A DNA stretch of 64,000 nt from Bimuria novae-zelandiae CBS 107.79 (GCA_010015655.1 ML976712.1:351446-415445), one strand, 5' to 3'. Shown: positions 23,271 to 36,009, numbered from the stretch's first letter. Program-made: numbers and translations. The notes: generated from the sequence alone by a model not told the origin.

Positions 23271-23345
23271 GTACGGAAGTGCGTACCAAAAGTATTCGGG
23301 AGGTCATATTGGCGCCTCAGGCGTCAGGCACCAAGGCAGCCGTAG

Positions 23346-23997
23346 CCTTTTCTGCGGAGGTGTCGCTAATATATTGGAGGTGGGGCAACGAAGCGCTTGA
23401 CATCGGTGCTGCGGTACTGGTGACGCTGAATTATCACGTCAGTCCCAAGCTACGCACAGTCCGTCTTTGTATCGTTGTTACGGGCCAGTATTCTTTTTAA
23501 GTGTCTCTATTGTAAGGCAGGATGGCAACAGACACGGGGCTGCAGATCTTGCTTCGCTCGTCGTTCCTTTAGCTAAGGCCGCATGTTGAATATATTTGCT
23601 GAGAGGTCATCGCACAGCCACGTGAATGCATTAAGGCTGTATGTTACCGGTCTAGGGCTGCAGCGCTAATAGTATGCCTAACTGGTTTCGGAAGAAGCGT
23701 GTGTAAGGGGACAGGCCCTGCTGGCCGCACAGATGACTGCACGCAGAAGACTGATCAAGCTGATGCCAGGTAACGAGTTGATAGCTAAGGAGCTCAGGGG
23801 TCTGAGCGACGATCGGGTCTATATACAGGGGCTTCGGGGCGGATTAACTATCCACCGAGCTAGGATCGGGAGCAGGGAAGAATCAGGGGCAGGATCGGGA
23901 GCAGGGAATCACATGACTGACAGCTGCATACACTAGGCAGCGCGTGTGCGGGCTCACTCACTTCGCCTGCCTGTAAGACGCCTTAAGCTACTCCAGA
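23346..23997. other. Unique DNA up to gypsy insertion, no firm gene
   Basis: Normal-GC sequence. A + frame at 23733-23936 (67 codons, MTARRRLIKLMPGNELIAK start) is the best candidate but has no recognised domain and no homologous-looking motif. A short direct repeat around GGATCGGGAGCAGGGAA occurs at about 23862-23908. The sequence continues after the gypsy element at 33384. Confidence 0.4.
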
Positions 23998-24158
23998 TGT
24001 AATGGGCTACGCCCAGTTGTTGCCTCGGATCCTTAACCCTCGGTTATGCGAACCCCAGATATATAAGTTTAACGCCTAAAGCTTAACTTTAGACTCTCTA
24101 TTAAATTTATAAGTATTCTTTTAGCACCTTTAGCTTCTTAAGCACCTAGCCTCTTATA
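23998..24158 (+). repeat. 5' LTR of gypsy copy 2
   Basis: Starts TGTAATGGGCTACGCC and ends AGCCTCTTATA, aligned with AGCCCCTTACA of the 3' LTR. Confidence 0.93.
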
Positions 24159-24239
24159 TTAAATTTAATTACTTTTACCTATCGCGGGACAAGTAGATTT
24201 TAAATATAATTATAGACTAAAGCTACAAAGTAGCACACG

Positions 24240-25720
24240 AAGTTAAAGGACTTACGTAGATAAATACTATAAAGGCAACGCCTAGACCTGCAAGGAGATA
24301 GAACCCTCCCTAGTAAGTAATTAAAAAGAAGTCCTAATAGACACTTAACGCTAGTAAGACTATCTTTACTAAATAAAAAGGTTATAAAAATAAGAATAGG
24401 ACCTTTTACTAAAGGTCTGCGTCTTAGCGCGAACGATTATACGTAGCAAGCTATTAGCTTATAAAAAAGTAATAATTAGGAAAATAAAAGGATAGCCTCC
24501 TTATTTATAACTAAACTTTAGGTATTAGGAGTTAACGAGAATAAAATATAGTAATTCCTAAGTAAGATTAAAGCACTTATTAACCTCTAGGACACCCTTT
24601 AAACTCTACTATAAGGAGTAAAAGGACTAACTAAAGAAATAGTAGGGGAGCGCTAAGAACCCCTAATAACATAATAATACTCCTAAAAGACAAGAGGTAC
24701 GAATTAGCTATTAAAAGTAGACTAATAAATAGAGCTACTAAAGAGATTAATAGTAGAGCTTATCTTAAACTAAGGAAGAAGCCGCCACCTTAAGATCCTT
24801 AACTTAGCCTACTTTAATAGCGAACGATAGGATTACTACTGCTTTAGAATAGTAATATAATATAAGCTCCTAGAGGATAGGGACTGCCTCGGAAATATAC
24901 CTAGATATATTATTAGTTAATTAATAAGACGTGTAGCGACGGTGGGAATTATATACCTAGACTACTACTTAGGGTGCACTAAAGCTAACCTTTAGGAGCT
25001 ACTAGACTATAACTTTTATAATTACCTAGCAAAAGAAATCGCGCGTAACTGCTTACTTATAATATAATAAGGGAACTAGAAGCTTCGTAACTTTAACCTT
25101 AACTTTAATAACTATACTATAGAAGCTAAGATGTATAGTTAGGAGATTCTAAAGAACCTATACCTTTAGAGCCTCCGCGAGGACTTACGGGACTAAATAG
25201 TTATAGTAAATATAGATAATAATTAGGACCTATAAGGGATCTAGAAGAGAGTTAATAAGATTAAAAAAAACCTCTTCTAAAATATATTATAGCTACTAAA
25301 GTTTTCTACCAAGAACGGGGCGCCAGACGAAATAGATTAGGAACCCACCTAAGCTAACCCTGGAAGGATGTCTGGCCAACGAAGCCAAGATAAAAGACAC
25401 TAAGCAATAGACGGAGCCACGGGACACAGGTCTAGTAATACCTAGAAACGAGTCACGTGGGTGTTGCGCGAGGTAATAGAAACCCGTAAAAAGAATAGTT
25501 TCTATTTCTATTATAGAGATACAGGATATCGCGTAAAGTAGTATAAACTTTTACCTGCGATAAAGCTAGCACAAGTTCGCGCTCCTACACCTGCTACTAA
25601 GGGATCCTCTAATAAAGAGTTTAATGTAGCCTTTACTAATTTAGAAAACCAGGTCCTCTTAGCAATAGTCGCCGCTAAGAGGCAAAAGTAAGAAAAGGGC
25701 AAAAGATAAGTTTTAATAAC
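24240..25720 (+). pseudogene. Gypsy gag relic, copy 2
   Basis: Read-through translation gives a gag-like region whose C-terminal zinc knuckle lies near 25503-25550. It reads F-Y-F-Y-Y-R-D-T-G-Y-R-V-K-stop-Y, where a CCHC knuckle would have C..C....H....C; each Cys/His codon now reads Tyr, a direct effect of G-to-A or C-to-T change. The N-terminal part is not recognisable beyond being one long damaged frame. Confidence 0.65.
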
Positions 25721-25759
25721 TTTTAAAGGCTATAGCTAGACTTAATACTAATAATAGTA

Positions 25760-28700
25760 TACTCGCTTATTAATAATATTGTGTTTACATCGACGATAAT
25801 TAATTTAGGTTATTTAACCTTTAAATTTATATTAAAAAAACTTATAACGAAAGCCCACCTACAGCGCAAGAACCTACCCTATCTATAAAAGGTTATTAGT
25901 ATTAGAGGCATGCCACTCTTCGTACGCGAAGTAGTCTAACTAGAAGTAAATATTAATAGCTATATAGAATTAATGTAACTATACGTCTTACCTAATAACG
26001 GGTTGTACAACCTAATCCTTAGCCTAACCTTAATAAAAAAGAATAGGGTTAAACTAGCCCTAGTAAAGAAATTAATTTAGATTAGAAGTTTAGGCACTCG
26101 CATTTGTAACTAAAAAGGTAAGAAACTATTAATAAAGCCTTAAAGGTTATTAGCTATAGCCTTTATAGCCCCAGATTAGCGTAATTAACGCATAGGAAAC
26201 AGGGCTAAGGTGTTTTTTATATTAATAAAGGATATATAGAAGGCGTTAACCCGCAAGCTAAAGGTGAACCTACGAGAGTTACTACCTAAAGCTTTTAAGG
26301 ACTTATAGCGTATCTTTTATAGGGAACAAGCTGACAAGCTCCCCCTGCACTATAGACCTAGAGTGGATATTTTTATCCCTCTTGTGGAAAAAGATGGCGA
26401 GACCCTGGAGATCCCCTACGGCCTTTTATTTAATATGTCTCGCGAAGAGTTGCTCGTCCTTTAGAAAGAGTTTACTAAATACTTAAATAAAGGCTTTATT
26501 TAGGTAAGTAAGTCTAGCGCTACCGCCCTAGTATTATTTATTAAAAAACCTAGTGGAGGACTACGCTTCTACGTTAATTATTAAGCCCTAAACGCTATCT
26601 TAAAGAAGGACTAGTACCCGTTACTATTAATTAGTAAGACCCTTTAGCTCCTCGCGAAGGCTAAATAGTTTAGTAAACTTAATATAATTTAAGCCTTTTA
26701 TAAGCTTTAGATAGTAAAAAGCGAGGAATAGAAGACAGCGTTTAGAACCTAATTTAGTTTCTATAAGTGGCTAGTAGTTCCTTTTAGCCTAGCTAACGCG
26801 CTAAGTACGTTCTAGCAGTATATTAACTAGGTACTAAAGGAGCACCTTAACAACTACTACTTAGCGTATATAGATAACGTTTTTATCTTCTCTAGTAGCA
26901 GCTAAAAAGACCACGAAGAGAAAGTACGTACTATAATATAAAAGTTAGGGGCCGTAGGACTACACTTAAATATTAAGAAATTTAAGTTCTGCGTTAAAAA
27001 GACTAAGTACCTTAGATTTATTATAGAAGTTAACAAGGGCGTAAGCATAGACTTAGATAAAGTCTAAGTAATTTAAAAATAGGAGCTACTAACTTTAGTA
27101 AAGGAAGTCTAGAGCTTTATAGGCTTTACAAACTTCTATTAGAGATTTATACAAAACTTCTCTGGCATAGTAAGCCCCCTTATAAAGCTTACTAGTAATG
27201 GAGTAGAATTTATTTAGGGATAAGAGTAGTAGTACGTATTTAACTTCCTAAAGATAGCGTTCTGTATAGACCCCGCGCTGGCCTACTTCGACCCTAAATA
27301 AGAATTAGTACTAGAAGCAGACGCCTTTGGCTAGTTGACTAGGGGATGCTTCTTTTAGTACGATAATAATAGGATTCTGCGCCTAGTAGCTTACTTTTTA
27401 GCGAAAAATAGCCCGGCAGAATGCAACTACGCTATCTATAATAAGAGATACTTGCAGTTATTAAATACGTAAATAAATAAGACTATATATGTTAAGTAGT
27501 AAAGCACCTTACGGTCTATACTAATTATAAGAACCTTACGTATTTTACTACTAAACAAAGGTTAAACAAACAACACGTTTAGTAGGTAAACATACTTAGC
27601 TATATTAATATAACGTTTATATATAGACTAGGGTTAGTAAACTCTAGGGCGAACGCCCTCTCTTAGAGGGACTAAGACCTACTAAAGGACAGTAGAGATA
27701 ATAAATTAAAGTTAAGGCACTTTACGCTTCTTTAGAAGACTACTAAAAGAAATAGCTTAAAGTCTTTTATCCCCTAAACACCTACTACTATAGAAGAACC
27801 TAACTATACTAAAGTAAATAAAGACCTAGTGCTCGCTTACCTAACACGCCCTAAACTACCTATATTAACCCTTTAAAGAGGCGATAGCCCTGCTAAGCGA
27901 CGTAAACTAGACTTTAACACTATATAGTAAGAGGTAGAACGCGATAAAGATAGTGCGTATAGTAAGATAAAGGCCTGTGTTAAGAACGGACTTAAGAAGT
28001 TCGAACCCAGGTGGAAGTTATCTATTAGTATCTTAGAATATAGTATAGACAACCAAGGGTACCTACGCTATAGATTAAGATAATAGGTACTAAAATTAGA
28101 ACTTCTATAGATAAAGCTAATAGCGATCGCGTATAGTTCCCTAGCTTTAAGATACTTAAGATAAGAAAATACCTATAAGATCCTTACTTAACACTACTTC
28201 TTTCCGGGGATGTCTAACTAAGTAAGGTAGTACATTAAGAACTATAATATCTATAGAAGAACTAAACTATAAAGAGAAGTAAAATAAGGCCTACTAAAGC
28301 CCTTACTACTACCTAAACAAGGATAAAAGGATATTATAATAAACTTTATTACTACTCTACCCGAGAGCGATGGCTGCACGAATATTATAGTAATTATAAA
28401 TAAACTTAGTAAGGACCCTAAGTTTATTAGTTTCCTAAATCTTAATATACCTACGGTCACGACAGCATTTATTTAATACTTGGTAGTAGACCACTTCTTT
28501 CCCTCCTCTATTATATTAGACCGCGGGGGACAATTCGTGAGCGAATTTTAGACTACACTCTGTAAACAAGCAGGTATTAACCAAAGACTGTCTATAGTAA
28601 AGCACCTAGAGACGGACGGGCAGATAGAACGAATAAACTCTATCCTTAAAGCCTACCTCCAGGCGTACTATAACTAGTAATAAGACGATTAGATAAAGTG

Positions 28701-29500
28701 GCTTCTTATAGCCTAAATAGCTATTAAAGGGCGAGAAGCTATATTAACAAGAGATAGCCTGTTTTTCCTATCCTATAGCTAGAACGTTAAACTAGTTAAG
28801 AACTTTAGGGTATAGAGATTAGCCTTAGAGCTTAGAACTAATATAAAGAAAGCCGCGAAGGCAATAATAAAAAAGTTTAAAGAAGTTTTTAACTTTACTT
28901 AGGTAAAAATAATAATAGCCTAACAAGAACAAGAGCGCCTAGTAAACCATTAATATAAAGACGCTCTAATCTTAAAGGAAAGAGATAAGGTATAGCTAAA
29001 GTATAAGAACTACCTCTAAAACTAATATTTAAGTAAGAAGCTTAACTAGAAGTAAGAAAAGCTTACTATAAAAAAAGTAATAAACTCTTTCGTAGTAGAA
29101 CTAGACGTCCCGCCGAACATGCACCTAAGGTTCTACGTAAATAGGCTAAAATTAGCCTCGTTAAACCCTCTTCCTAGCTAAACTACTAATAACGCCCAGC
29201 CCAAAGCAATTATAATAAAAAAGGGGGAAGAGAAGTATAGTGTAGTTAATATATATAAAGAACGCTAGTCCCGTAAAGGTAAGAAAGTGGAATACCTAGT
29301 ATAGTAGGAAAACTACTCTTAAAGAACTTAAGAACCTTATAGGAACCTTAACTAAGCTACTATATTAAACTATTAAAAGAAGTTTACTAAGCTATATTAA
29401 AATTGTAATAGAAAACTCCTAATAGGATTCTACTATAATATCCCCTAAATTAGCTTCTATTAGAGCCTAAAGGAGGCTCTACGATGCCTACCTCGCTAAG
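25760..29500 (+). pseudogene. Gypsy pol relic, copy 2 (PR-RT-RH-IN-chromodomain)
   Basis: RT runs from about 26330 (YRPRVDIFIPLVEKDGETLE-like start), with Y-I-D-N-V-F-I-F near 26867, to about 27070. RNase H extends to about 27560. Integrase begins near 27860 and shows the core SIILDRGGQFVSEF near 28508-28550. A chromodomain follows at about 29230-29390, reading S-V-V-N-I-Y-K-E-R then KVEYLV..ENYS, which in chromoviruses directs integration to heterochromatin marks. Most stops are former Gln/Trp. This copy is less mutated than copy 1. Confidence 0.88.
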
Positions 29501-30736
29501 CTAAAAAACCTAGCTAGATAAAGGTGTTTAAAATAAGGGTAGGAACAATATCGTTAGGGGATAAAGTTAAGTATTAGGGAAGAAAGTTAAGAAAAAATCC
29601 TAAGGAAGCAACTTAAAAAACCCTTAAAACTACTAAGGATAATAAGGGGACTAAATAATTCTTATAGTAGTAAGGGATAACCCTTACGAAAGAAGTAAGC
29701 CTTAAAAGCAAACTAAAGCAAGAAGGAGAAAGGAACTAGGCGAAAGGGGTATCTTTAGTTACTAAAGAAATAGTAAAACCCTTCCTAATAACGTTTAGGT
29801 CTACTTTTTTACCCTCTAATATACTACTAAGGTTAGGAAAGCTATTATCCTCCTTACTTAGGCGCTTCTTAATTATAATAGCCTAAAGCCGCTAGCGCAA
29901 GCCCTAGTAGGCTTAAGTAGGCATATTAGCTCCCGCGAGGACATTATTTATTATCTAAAGACTATCTATTATAATGCCCTTATCTACCACCACGAACTTG
30001 CTAGAGAGCTACACGATGTTAGCCTTAAAAGATAGCTTTATTATTTAAAAAGAACTTATAGAAAGGTTCTTGCACTCTTAATAGAATGCTTTAAAGTTAT
30101 TAGTATAAATTTAAAAAAGGTTAGAAGTCTTTTTAACCGCGACGGCGATACGCTCTAAGAGCTAAATAGCCTTAAAAAAAAGTAATAAGGCCTAAAGTAG
30201 TAGTAGTTTTACTTTTAAAAGAGGTATAGTAATTAATAATAGCAACCTTACGAGCAGAATAGAACGCGTTAAGATTAGTAAAAAAGGCTTTTTATTTCTA
30301 ACTACTCTTTAAAATCTTGTTTATAAGGTAGCCTATACTAATAACTATAATATTAGCGAACTTTTCGCGGCTAACTTTATTAAGGGCAGGCTAAATCTAG
30401 GTAGGGGAAGGAATTAGCAGAGCACACCTCGAAGTTATCTAGAACGAGTTAGACTAAAGCATACTTGTTTAGTGTAGCTAGTGAGCTTGTAGGTACAGCA
30501 CTCCTTACAGGACACCGTCTTGCCTGCTAGTATCTACTAATAGACGCGTCTATAGGTAACGTAGTTAATACACTAGCGCTCGATTATCGCGTGTAGCAAG
30601 ATTAGACCCTAAAAGCTAAGCTTGTTAAGTTAATAAGTGCGCACACCTAGGCTAATAAAGAACTAAAAAGGAGGTTAGAAGAGTAAGGAGGCAAGTTAGA
30701 AAGTAAGAAGAAGTAAAAAAAGCGTAAAAGAGGGTC
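29501..30736 (+). other. 3' region of gypsy copy 2, function unknown
   Basis: TA-rich, RIP-mutated internal sequence between the chromodomain and the nested Fot-like element; it continues at 32631-33217. A long damaged + frame with read-through can be followed to about 30170 (ending near RSLFNRDGD), so an additional ORF after pol is possible. Its product is not recognised. Confidence 0.4.
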
Positions 30737-30738
30737 TA

Positions 30739-32628
30739 CCCGCGCTACTCGCCAACCCTGCGGGTTGGCGCTGCGCAGCTTAACGTAACTTCTTAGCTCA
30801 ACGTTACTTTTTATAGCGAATTGACATTCGAGGATAATTTTGACGGCGAAGACTTCAATTATATGGCGATATATACGCTAGCGTCGGTGTAGCAAGTAGG
30901 GCAGGATCTACTGTTATCTCTCTAAGAGATGGCACCTGCCAGGGCTAACTTTATGGCGCCTGTAAGTGCGCGTCCTTGTACGTTTTTACAGCCTGTCTAG
31001 CAGCCTTTTATGCCTCCTGCTCTACACGATGATCAATAGCTTGTCGCGCTGCCTTTACGGTGACTACGCCGCCTTTCTGTACCTACCTAGCATCTTTAAC
31101 CTGCCTTTTCTAGCGCTGTTAGGCCGCTACAGTAATAGCTAAGAGGTCTCGCTAGGCTAGCGCGAGACTATTAATAAGCAATTATAAGCTTTTTAGGAAC
31201 TTTTTAAGCCTATGGCTAGAAATATTGCTCCTTTCTAGAGCGCGCGACATCTTTTTATGCTGCTGTTAGTACGACGTAGGCGTGTTGGCGATAGGTGATA
31301 AATTAACTACAGATAAAAGTAATAGTAATAGCGTACGCACTATAGGCAGCTTTATATATATAATTTCTAGATTAAATAGAAAGATGCCTAACTTTTCCTA
31401 AGCACTAAGTATAGTGCTGCGTTTAAAAGTAGCTATTCTAATGCTGTGATACGCGTGTAGAAATTCAACTTTATTAAAGTTAGTGCACCTAGTACGTGTA
31501 GCTATCTCTATAGCCTTCTTGTGATTATTCTTTAATAGCTAAAAACAGACAACGTTAAGAGGCTGCAGGTGATAAGATGCGTAAGGCAGTAGCGAGAAAG
31601 GTATTATATTATACCTATCGCAGTACTTAATAAACTTAATAGTTAGATAGCTACTAAATTTATTAAATATAAGTAATTATTATACGCCCTTCTGCCGCGC
31701 ACGCGTCTATTTTTTAAAGAACTTTAGTTACTTAATTAATATTAAATTATTAGTATAGCTAGATATTAATATAGTAATTATATAATTATCAGGCAGCGTA
31801 GTATTAGTATACTATTAATAAAGGTAATTAACGCCTTGCACGATAAGTATAGGATTAAAGATCTTGCTATTACTAGAGATTAATTTAATTAAGGTAACAT
31901 AATCGCGCGAGGTCTCTAACGCGGAGACCTAAGGGCGATTTAACTCTATAGTAATAATCTATTAGCTGCCGCCGACGCCTATACGGAACCTGGTTTTGTT
32001 TATATTATAGGTGTCTGATGCGGTGATGCCGTAGGCATTAATAACCTTCTTAAGCTTAATAAAATGCTAAGAATATGCTTCTATTATTACTATTACCGTC
32101 CTATTAATATCCTGCAACTTCTACTTTATACGGCGGCACTTAGGATTTTAGTATAGCCACCGCGTGGTCTAGTCTTTACTAAGTAGTAGAGCGCTACTAT
32201 TAGGATACGCGCGGTTAAAGATATACTAGGCAGCGCCTTTTAGCTACAGCATAAGATAAGGCATGCTAATACTATCGCAGCAGCGTATATATGACTTTAG
32301 AGCTTTGTCTTGCACTGGCGAGAGGCGTAGATTTAACCTAGTGCGGTTATAGCGGCTCGTTCTGCCTTTAACGCGCGCTCGAAGTCGTAAAATAGGCACG
32401 CACTAGTCGCGTGCTATAGTTGTAATATTAGGTATTTCTCTATTAAAAAAGCTAGAGATACAAGCTAAGATGCGCTCCTTAATTTCGTGACTCTTGCTAT
32501 AGAATTTAGGCATTTTTGTGGGTTATAAAGTAAGGATAGAGTAAAAAGCGCGTCGTAAAGTTACGTTGAGCCGCGAAGTTACGTTGAGCTGCGCAGCGCC
32601 AACCCGCAGGGTTGGCGAGTGGCGCGGG
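30739..32628 (-). mobile_element. Fot/pogo-type DNA transposon nested in gypsy copy 2
   Basis: Inverted repeats of roughly 50 bp start CCCGCGC(T/C)ACTCGCC and are flanked by TA (30737-30738 and 32629-32630); the length is 1890 bp. Each inverted repeat itself contains a perfect 9-bp-arm palindrome (CGCCAACCC / GGGTTGGCG) and a second one, GCTGCGCAGC. Transposase reads on the minus strand. Only part of it is mutated to TA-rich sequence, so GC islands remain. Confidence 0.92.
30850..32513 (-). pseudogene. Fot/pogo transposase relic (HTH_Tnp_Tc5, DDE_1)
   Basis: From the ATG at 32513 the minus strand reads M-P-K-F-Y-S-K-S-H-E-I-K-E-R-I-L. Through several stops it continues with an N-terminal DNA-binding region and, near 32000, the typical pogo/Fot stretch A-Y-G-I-T-A-S-D then TRFRIGVGGS, which leads into the DDE domain. 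The C-terminal end (about 31250-30850) is Arg/Lys/Ala-rich, as in Fot transposases. Numerous in-frame TAG/TAA make it non-functional. Confidence 0.8.
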
Positions 32629-33217
32629 TAGAACTTACTTCGCGAGCTTTAAAAAGACTAAACTTCTTAGTAAGCTAGTTAAGAAGGATTACGCTAGCGT
32701 TAAAAATAGTAGCTTTATTTTAAAAGAGCTTAGTCTTCTTAAATTAGTAGCTAAGTAATTATAATAAAGACGGGCCTTCCTTTATCTTTTTATTAGAGTT
32801 AGCAGTACGCCTCTAACGCTTAAGTATTTTTATTACGTAGCTATTACGCAAAGAGCTAGCTATTTTATTAAAATAGTAAGGGGAATTAGGTCGCGAAGTT
32901 AAGGAAGACTAAGTTAAAAGTAAGACGTTACAGCGCACAAAGTTAAGCTAAAAAAAGAGAAAGCTTAAAAAAGTAAGATCTAGAAGCTAAGTAAGAAGTA
33001 ATTTTATGTATATAATAATAAGCAAACGTACTAGCGCGAATATACTACTATGATAACTACTTATAGCAAGAATATAAAATTAAACACGTAAGAACAGAAC
33101 TAGTAAGAGATTTATAATAGTAAAAGGATTATAAGTAGATAATAAAATAATTATAAGACTACACGAACAAGATAAGACGCGGAGATTTTTTTACCCTCGA
33201 TAAAGGGAAGGGAGGTA

Positions 33218-33378
33218 TATAATAGGCTACGCCTAGTTATTGCCTCGGATCCTTAACCCTTAGTTATACGAACCCTAGATATATAAGTTCGACGCCTAAG
33301 GCTTAACTTCGGACTCTTTATCGAATTTATAAGTATTCTTCTGGCACCTTTGGCTCCTTGAGCACCCAGCCCCTTACA
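33218..33378 (+). repeat. 3' LTR of gypsy copy 2
   Basis: 161 bp, same length as the 5' LTR. Starts TATAATAGGC (5' LTR TGTAATGGGC) and ends CCCCTTACA. Preceded by a purine-rich stretch (AAAGGGAAGGGAGG). Confidence 0.93.
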
Positions 33379-33383
33379 CCAGA

Positions 33384-33831
33384 CGCGTCCTCTTCTTGCT
33401 CAGACACCACCAAGGATGCCCAGACAGGGAATCAAAGACCGGTACACGCCGCTACGGACCATGTCACCTAGACTAAAGAAAATATTTTACACTAAGAAAT
33501 TTTTTACTAACGCTAAACCTTTACCTAACGTTAAGCCCTATTATTATTATAGTTTTCGCTCTTGCTTTTATGCTTACGATTAGTAGCGTGCGGGATTTCT
33601 TAAATAACTACTAAAACCCCTATATAATTATTAAGCTACTATAGAACTTAACTAAACTTCTATAGCTATAGATAATTATACTTTCTTCTTACTACACCCT
33701 TATTTTTTAACTTCTCTTCTAGTTCTTTCTAGATACTACTAAGCTAAGACGTAGTTATAGGATTTATCTTCCTTAACTTAATACTAGCTTGCTCTATATG
33801 TGTTATTATCTCTTTAAAAGTAATAATACTT
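33384..33831. other. Unique flank then TA-rich RIP-mutated relic
   Basis: 33384-33460 is the unmutated right flank of the gypsy insertion. From about 33470 sequence turns TA-rich; the minus strand can be read as a damaged coding region that seems to continue beyond the third gypsy element at 46512-46930, so that element landed in an older repeat. Its family is not recognised. Confidence 0.45.
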
Positions 33832-33836
33832 ATAAC

Positions 33837-34255
33837 TGTTAAGATCTGAACATGTATGGAACAAGGAGGGCCAACGGGCCTCTAGTGGGGGTGACACTCG
33901 GCGGGGTCGCGTAACCGAGGTCACGTGACAACACCATCCAGCCAAGACTCACCAACCATGGATGGCGATACCGTCCATGGATGGCAACGGTATCTTAGAT
34001 GGTATGAATTCCTTATATATATAACGGAACATAAATACCTTTATAGTATATGTGTTCAACCTGTTTATCAATCTATCGTTTAGATCTAAATAAGCAACCT
34101 TATTAATTTAATTATACTATACCTACCTTTAATACTAACGCCCTAGTAACAAGCGCAAGCTATTATTATAACCCTTTCTTATCCTACTATAGTATTCTTG
34201 CCCGAGAACTAACCTTAGCCCCTTAGGGACTAGCTACCCCTTTAAGATCTTAATA
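33837..34255 (+). repeat. 5' LTR of third-family gypsy (419 bp)
   Basis: Starts TGTTAAGATCTGAACATG. Contains GGTCACGTGAC and a TATATATATAAC promoter-like stretch near 34013. Ends GATCTTAATA where the 3' LTR ends GATCTTAACA. Confidence 0.94.
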
Positions 34256-34302
34256 TCTTAAACACCCTTAATATAAATACTAATAAGACCCCTACCTCTT
34301 CC

Positions 34303-35740
34303 ATGGCTTCGGATAACCATGTCACCCCTATAGGGGATAGCAAGAACAAGGCACACAAACCTAACTTATATAATAGCAATTATACCCTCCTCAATACCTA
34401 GCTCTTATAGCTAGACCTCTATTTTTTCGACTAGAATTAAGACCTTAAAGACAAGAAGAAGGTTATCTTCGCTACAACCTATATATAAGAAAGCGCTAAA
34501 AAATAGATCTATCCTTACCTAGTTAAGTACTTAGACATAGACTATAACAATAAAAATAAGGAGTATATTAACAAGCATGCTAATGCAATCGACATTATTA
34601 AAGACTATAATAACTTTAAAATATACCTTTAATAAATGTTTAGAATTGCTAACAAAACAGCTATCGCTAGACAAGCAATCCAAACAGTTCGCCAACACTA
34701 ATCTATAGCTAAATATATAACTAAGTTCCGCAAGTACGCAGTGCAACTTAACTAGAAGGATAAATTTCTTAAGATAATATATAAATAAGGCCTTAAACGC
34801 AATGTGCGCGAGGAACTCCTACGTAGTAGTATAAAAATAGAGACTTTAGAAGAACTATAAAAAGAGACTATCTACATTAATAGGGAGTGGCTCGCTTTGC
34901 AAGAAGAGTTCCGTAGGAACCTAAGAAACGCTAGTTTCGGACGATAGGCACCTGTAGTCTACAGAGCGCTACTAAAAGCACCTCGACGCTAGCAACACAA
35001 CTACTACAGACCCTAACCTATAGAAGATGTCTAGTTTAACAACCTAGAAAAGGGAGCAGGAAAGGCTATAGGCTTTTAAAAGCCTAATTAACGTATCTTA
35101 GATAGAACCTGATAACAGGGGACTAAGACGCGTAAATGCTTCACATGTGGCAAACTAGGCTACATAGCCAGGAACTGCAGATCTAAGAATAAGATTACCA
35201 GACAGTTAAACGTACTAACTATTAACAAGAAAGAAACCACCGACGAAGAATAGTAGGTAGTAAACGCTATTAAATAAATTAACATCCACGACGAAGGATT
35301 AAAGTAATTAGGGACCCCTAACTCACGACTCTACGAGGATGCATACGAAGGTTTGGACGAAAAAGGAAAGGAGAAGGAACTAATGTCTCGATCTCCTACG
35401 CCTCACCCTAGCTAGAGCAAACCAGTCACTAGCAAGACGACGAATGTTTTTGACTTCTTAGAAAAACACTAACCAAGGGAAGGAGACTTTGGGTTTACAG
35501 CGATAGAACGACAAGACTACGCAGAAGCATTTTTCCATGCTTACTAACCCGACCTAGTTAGTAAAGCAGCACGAGAAATGGCGGACCACCGCTACGCCCA
35601 CGAAGACCCCAAGAAGAAGTACCTAAACGAAAACCCAAACTACGAACCATAGTACAACCTGGACTACTGCAATCCTACGTATAAGACTATACAATAGACC
35701 CTCTGCGGAGAAGATTAATGTACCATTTATTACTAAGCTA
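34303..35740 (+). pseudogene. Gypsy gag relic, third family
   Basis: From the ATG at 34303 (M-A-S-D-N-H-V-T-P) a capsid-like region with read-through stops leads to a zinc knuckle at 35137-35178, CFTCGKLGYIARNC. Three Cys are kept and the His has become Tyr, a C-to-T change. Downstream, about 35190-35700, is an acidic, Lys/Glu-rich tail. The frame is then interrupted by the LINE at 35754. The gene is mutated but less so than pol. Confidence 0.8.
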
Positions 35741-35753
35741 AGGAATATAGCTA

Positions 35754-35771
35754 GTAGTAGTAGTAGTAGTA
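35754..35771 (-). repeat. Trinucleotide tail of the LINE
   Basis: On the + strand a run of GTA/TAG triplets, i.e. (TAC)n at the 3' end of the minus-strand LINE. It directly abuts the target-site duplication. Confidence 0.85.
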
Positions 35772-36009
35772 TTAATTATCGTCCAGGAACGTAAAGTTCA
35801 AGCCTCCCATGGGGCATGGGGACGCGCCGAGCAGCTGCTTTGGGGCCAGCCAAAGTAGTGAAGGCGTTTCTTGCTATAAAGCTATTGCCGTCTCTTGCAG
35901 CGGCTCGTGAGAGTCCGCCCCCCTCCGTGCGGGGGCTAAATCCTTGTCTTCTTGCCTATAGGCTAAGGTGTCTGGGTTTATCTATTATACATGTAGTCTA
36001 ATAATAAGA

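Larger units (their letters stand above)
23998..33378 (+). mobile_element. Complete Ty3/gypsy retrotransposon, copy 2 (RIP-mutated)
   Basis: Two 161-bp LTRs and a perfect 5-bp duplication CCAGA (23993-23997 and 33379-33383) define it: 9381 bp, of which 1890 are a nested Fot-like element. Order on + is gag, protease, RT, RNase H, integrase, chromodomain, then about 3.7 kb without a recognised gene before the 3' LTR. It is inserted in unmutated unique DNA, whose two flanks join at CCAGA. Confidence 0.95.

Noticed and set aside
22946..23307. Minus-strand Arg-Pro-Ala repeat proteins
   Set aside because: Reverse reading of the acidic Leu repeats; the clean 27-bp units favour the + strand frame.
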